NCBI GenBank assembly: GCA_031550205.1
Contig: JAVBOV010000008.1
Coordinates: 1-8,593 of the forward strand
DNA from: JAVBOV01 sp031550205
Lineage (GTDB): Bacteria; Pseudomonadota; Alphaproteobacteria; RF32; CAG-239
DNA: 8,593 nucleotides
Direction: 5' to 3'
Below are positions 6,945 through 8,593 of this stretch, piece after piece. The notes under the pieces were generated by a model that searched no databases, was not told the origin of the DNA, and was given only the letters and a program-made list of their open reading frames with translations. How positions within the stretch are numbered: the stretch's first letter is position 1; each line of letters starts with the position of its first letter. Made by a program: the position numbers and the translations under genes.

Positions 6945-7006
6945 CGTCATTGCGAGCGGCCTGTCGCGACGTAGCGCAGCGAAGACGGAAGCGCGGCAAT
7001 CTCATC
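6945..7006. repeat. Dispersed imperfect palindromic repeat, copy 2
   Basis: It begins CGTCATTGCGAG and ends GGCAATCTCATC like the copy at 1758-1829, with ATTGC (6949-6953) pairing with GCAAT (6996-7000). The middle differs (CCTGTCGCGACGTAGCGCAG versus the GTCCGCC...GCGGAGG centre of copy 1), but the CCTGTC and GGAAGCG segments are retained. It fills the gap between the convergent DUF2125-like and rsmD genes. Its right end supplies the rsmD stop codon (TCA at 7002-7004 on this strand). As RNA it could form a long imperfect hairpin that acts as a bidirectional 3' end; no U-tract is present, so this is inference. Confidence 0.8.
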
Positions 7007-7646
7007 CGATGTTCTCTAAAAACCAAAACTTGGCAATGCCGTAGGTTCTCTCATCAACAACCCGCCAGTCTGTCAATTCGAGAACCTCATTTTTCTCCGT
7101 CTCCACAATCACCAAAGCACCGTCCGCCAGCCATCCTTGTTCTGCCATCGATAGCAGGGCTTTTTCGCTCAAACCCTGATTATACGGCGCGTCCATAAAC
7201 ACCAAATCATACTGCTCTGAAGCTTTGGGCAATTTGCAGGCATCAGCCTTAAGCACTTTAATCTTGTCTTTTTCCGCCACAAACAAAGCCGCATTTTTGC
7301 GCGCCAACTCAACATCTTTATCAATCAAACAAACCTCAAAAGCCCCCCGAGAAAGCGCTTCCAAGCCAAATGCCCCGCTGCCTGCAAAAACATCTAAAGC
7401 CCTAATCTCCCTCTCCCCTTGCGGGAGAGGCAATATCTTCTTCTCCCTCTCCCCTTGCGGGAGAGGCAATATCTTCTTCTCCCTCTCCCCTTGCGGGAGA
7501 GGGTTGGGGTGAGGGGTTAAACCAACCATCCGATTCTTAACAATATTAAAAACCGATTCCCTGGCTCTATCCGCAGTCGGGCGAATGCTCTCGTCTTTCG
7601 GCGAAAACAGTTTCTTCCCTCTATATTTGCCGGCAATGATTCTCAT
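7002..7646 (-). CDS. rsmD: 16S rRNA (guanine966-N2)-methyltransferase RsmD with internal repeat insertion
   Basis: 214 residues. It methylates G966 of 16S rRNA using S-adenosylmethionine. Family marks are the N-terminal RIIAGKYRGKKL (2-13), RPTADRARESVFNIV (22-36), SAM-binding motif I LDVFAGSGAFGLEALSRGA (84-102), acidic motif LIDKD (107-111) and the catalytic motif DAPY (152-155), where most RsmD proteins have DPPY or DPPF. Between residues 40 and 82 lies a low-complexity insert with three PLPQGERE copies, encoded by tandem palindromic repeats and absent from E. coli RsmD, which has only a short linker there. The frame is preserved, so the protein may fold with the insert looping out. The ATG overlaps the rluB stop as ATGA, so translation is coupled. 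The stop lies within a dispersed repeat. Confidence 0.93.
   Translation of the reverse strand: MRIIAGKYRGKKLFSPKDESIRPTADRARESVFNIVKNRMVGLTPHPNPLPQGEREKKILPLPQGEREKKILPLPQGEREIRALDVFAGSGAFGLEALSRGAFEVCLIDKDVELARKNAALFVAEKDKIKVLKADACKLPKASEQYDLVFMDAPYNQGLSEKALLSMAEQGWLADGALVIVETEKNEVLELTDWRVVDERTYGIAKFWFLENIG
7407..7531. repeat. Tandem palindromic repeat array inside rsmD (36-bp units, in frame)
   Basis: Two truncated 36-base units (7407-7442, 7443-7478) are followed by a complete copy (7479-7531). Each unit has a hairpin CCCTCTCC...GGGAGAGG; in the complete copy the nine-base arms are 7481-7489 and 7495-7503 around CTTGC. The truncated units end with the identical 12-base spacer CAATATCTTCTT. 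The complete copy continues TTGGGGTGAGGGG and ends GGGGTTAAACCAACCATCC (7513-7531). On the coding strand this gives PHPNPLPQGERE and two KKILPLPQGERE units. From general knowledge, palindromes of this sequence and the 'PHPNPLPQGE' peptide recur across many bacterial genomes. Confidence 0.9.
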
Positions 7647-8362
7647 AACTGAAATTTACCGCCCAGTTGTTCCTTCAAAACCTTTTGCGGAACTTCCTTA
7701 ACCTCGCCGTCTTTTAACGAACCCAGCTGAAATGGACCGTAAGAAAGGCGAATTAACCTCGCCACATCCAGCCCAACATATTTCATCACTTTGCGCACCT
7801 CGCGGTTTTTGCCCTCATGCAAGGTAACCATCAGCCAAGAGTTAGAGCCTTTTTTAATCTCAACTTCAACCTTAATCGGCGCATAATTAATGCCCTCAAT
7901 GGTGCAGCCGTTTTCCAGCTCTTGCAGTTTCTTCTCATCCAAAAGCCCATGAACCTTAACCTTATACCTGCGGCTCCAGCCGTTTTCCGGCAGCTCCAAA
8001 ACCCGCGAAAGCTCGCCGTTATTAGTCAGCAAAAGCAAACCCTCGGAGTTTAAATCAAGCCTTCCCACTGAAATCACTCTCGGCATCCCTTTCGGCAGGC
8101 TTTCAAACACTGTCTTGCGCCCGTTGGTGTCTTTGTGGGTTGTCACCAGTCCTTCCGGCTTATAATAAAGCCAAAGCCTGGTCTTTTCCGCCTGCGGCAG
8201 CTTCTCGCCGTCAATGGCAATTTTTTCAGCTCCCGATACATTAAAAGCCGGACTTTCAATGGTTTCACCGTTAACCGTCACGCGCTTTTGCTCAATCAGC
8301 TTTTCGGCATCTCGGCGCGAACAAACCCCCGAGCGGGCAATAAATTTTGCAATTCTTTCCAT
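7643..8362 (-). CDS. rluB: RsuA/RluB-family rRNA pseudouridine synthase
   Basis: 239 residues. The N-terminal S4 RNA-binding domain (about 1-48: RIAKFIARSGVCSRRDAEKLIEQKRVTVNG) is followed by the RsuA-type pseudouridine synthase domain, with YYKPEGLVTT (66-75), the catalytic motif GRLDLNSEGLLLLTN (100-114, Asp103 nucleophile) and the conserved EGKNREVRKV near residue 190. RluB converts U2605 of 23S rRNA (E. coli numbering); RluE, RluF and RsuA are the close alternatives. S4 plus this length and pairing with rsmD favour RluB. The start is supported by AGGAAGAG (complement of 8368-8375). Its stop overlaps the rsmD start as ATGA. E. coli RluB has a longer basic tail that is missing here, as in many alphaproteobacterial versions. 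Confidence 0.92.
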   Translation of the reverse strand: MERIAKFIARSGVCSRRDAEKLIEQKRVTVNGETIESPAFNVSGAEKIAIDGEKLPQAEKTRLWLYYKPEGLVTTHKDTNGRKTVFESLPKGMPRVISVGRLDLNSEGLLLLTNNGELSRVLELPENGWSRRYKVKVHGLLDEKKLQELENGCTIEGINYAPIKVEVEIKKGSNSWLMVTLHEGKNREVRKVMKYVGLDVARLIRLSYGPFQLGSLKDGEVKEVPQKVLKEQLGGKFQL

Positions 8363-8428
8363 TTTATCTCTTCCTTTTCCCTCTCAAATATCATAGTATT
8401 GACTAATAATCAACACATTAACTCCACA
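8363..8428 (-). promoter_or_regulatory. rluB leader and possible promoter
   Basis: This short AT-rich stretch lies between the rluB start and the tandem repeat array. It contains the ribosome binding site AGGAAGAG (complement of 8368-8375). On the minus strand TTGATT and TATGAT hexamers occur only about 12 bases apart, too close for an ordinary sigma-70 promoter. The imperfect palindrome TTGACTAATAATCAA (8399-8413) could be an operator. A promoter is expected in this stretch or within or beyond the array; no convincing one can be named. Confidence 0.3.
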
Positions 8429-8568
8429 CTCCTCCCCTTTGCAAGGGCATACACAATTTCTCCTCCCCTTTGCAAGGGCATACACAATTTCTCCTCCCCT
8501 TTGCAAGGGCATACACAATTTCTCCTCCCCTTTGCAAGGGGAGGTTGGGAGGGGTTAACAAACCATCC
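8429..8568. repeat. Tandem palindromic repeat array upstream of rluB (31-bp units)
   Basis: Three identical truncated 31-base units (8429-8459, 8460-8490, 8491-8521) precede one complete copy (8522-8568). The complete palindrome has nine-base arms CCTCCCCTT (8524-8532) and AAGGGGAGG (8536-8544) around TGC, then TTGGGAGGGG and the right end GGGGTTAACAAACCATCC (8551-8568). Truncated units stop after GCAAGGG and add a constant 12-base spacer CATACACAATTT. No reading frame of note crosses it. It lies 66 bases upstream of the rluB start codon, so it may separate that gene from its promoter or from the next gene outside the window. Confidence 0.9.
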
Positions 8569-8593
8569 ATATGGAACACATCATGTTACAAAA

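Noticed and set aside
7225..7512. Plus-strand frame across the rsmD repeat array (LSPCGRGNIFF repeats)
   Set aside because: It is the antisense translation of the palindromic units within rsmD; its upstream part is antisense to the SAM-binding domain and has no homology that I recognise.
8429..8544. Regularly spaced repeats that could suggest a CRISPR array
   Set aside because: The 12-base 'spacers' are identical between units and too short, the units abut as a simple 31-bp tandem repeat, and no cas gene is present. The same applies to 7407-7503.

Overview
The window looks like chromosome of an alphaproteobacterium with moderate to low GC (many A/T-rich codons and poly-A/T stretches). The main evidence is the order ftsE, ftsX, YdcF-like, plsC, DUF2125-like, read away from a divergent MJ0042-type zinc-ribbon/DUF3426 gene. 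From memory of the family this neighbourhood is typical of Alphaproteobacteria. The species cannot be named from sequence alone. All complete protein genes are housekeeping or envelope genes; no phage, plasmid, defence or CRISPR module was found.

Layout. (1) 1-1587, plus strand: the 3' part of an M23 peptidase gene, a bactofilin and smpB, closed by a clear intrinsic terminator at 1603-1630. (2) 1631-2003: no gene; it holds a strong hairpin and at least one imperfect palindromic repeat of the 'CGTCATTGCGAG...GGCAATCTCATC' type. (3) 2004-2906, minus strand: zinc-ribbon plus transmembrane plus DUF3426 protein. (4) 3015-6943, plus strand: a tightly packed five-gene run (ftsE, ftsX, ydcF-like, plsC, DUF2125-like). 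Three junctions overlap (two as ATGA) and one has a 3-base gap, so a single transcript is likely. (5) 6945-7006: a second copy of the CGTCATTGCGAG repeat between convergent genes. (6) 7002-8362, minus strand: rluB then rsmD, coupled by an ATGA overlap. (7) 8363-8593: rluB upstream region carrying a tandem palindrome array.

Functionally the left block pairs a peptidoglycan hydrolase with a bactofilin scaffold (cell shape) and adds ribosome rescue (SmpB). The middle block joins the FtsEX division ABC system with envelope and phospholipid genes. The right block modifies rRNA (pseudouridine synthase, 16S m2G966 methyltransferase).

The most unusual content is the repeats. Two arrays, one inside rsmD (7407-7531) and one upstream of rluB (8429-8568), are built from different palindromes but share an architecture: truncated tandem units, each ending in a 12-base spacer that begins CA, followed by one complete copy and a nearly shared right end (GGGGTTAAACCAACCATCC versus GGGGTTAACAAACCATCC). 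In rsmD the units are 36 bases, so the frame stays open and the protein gains an inserted, roughly 40-residue PLPQGERE repeat.
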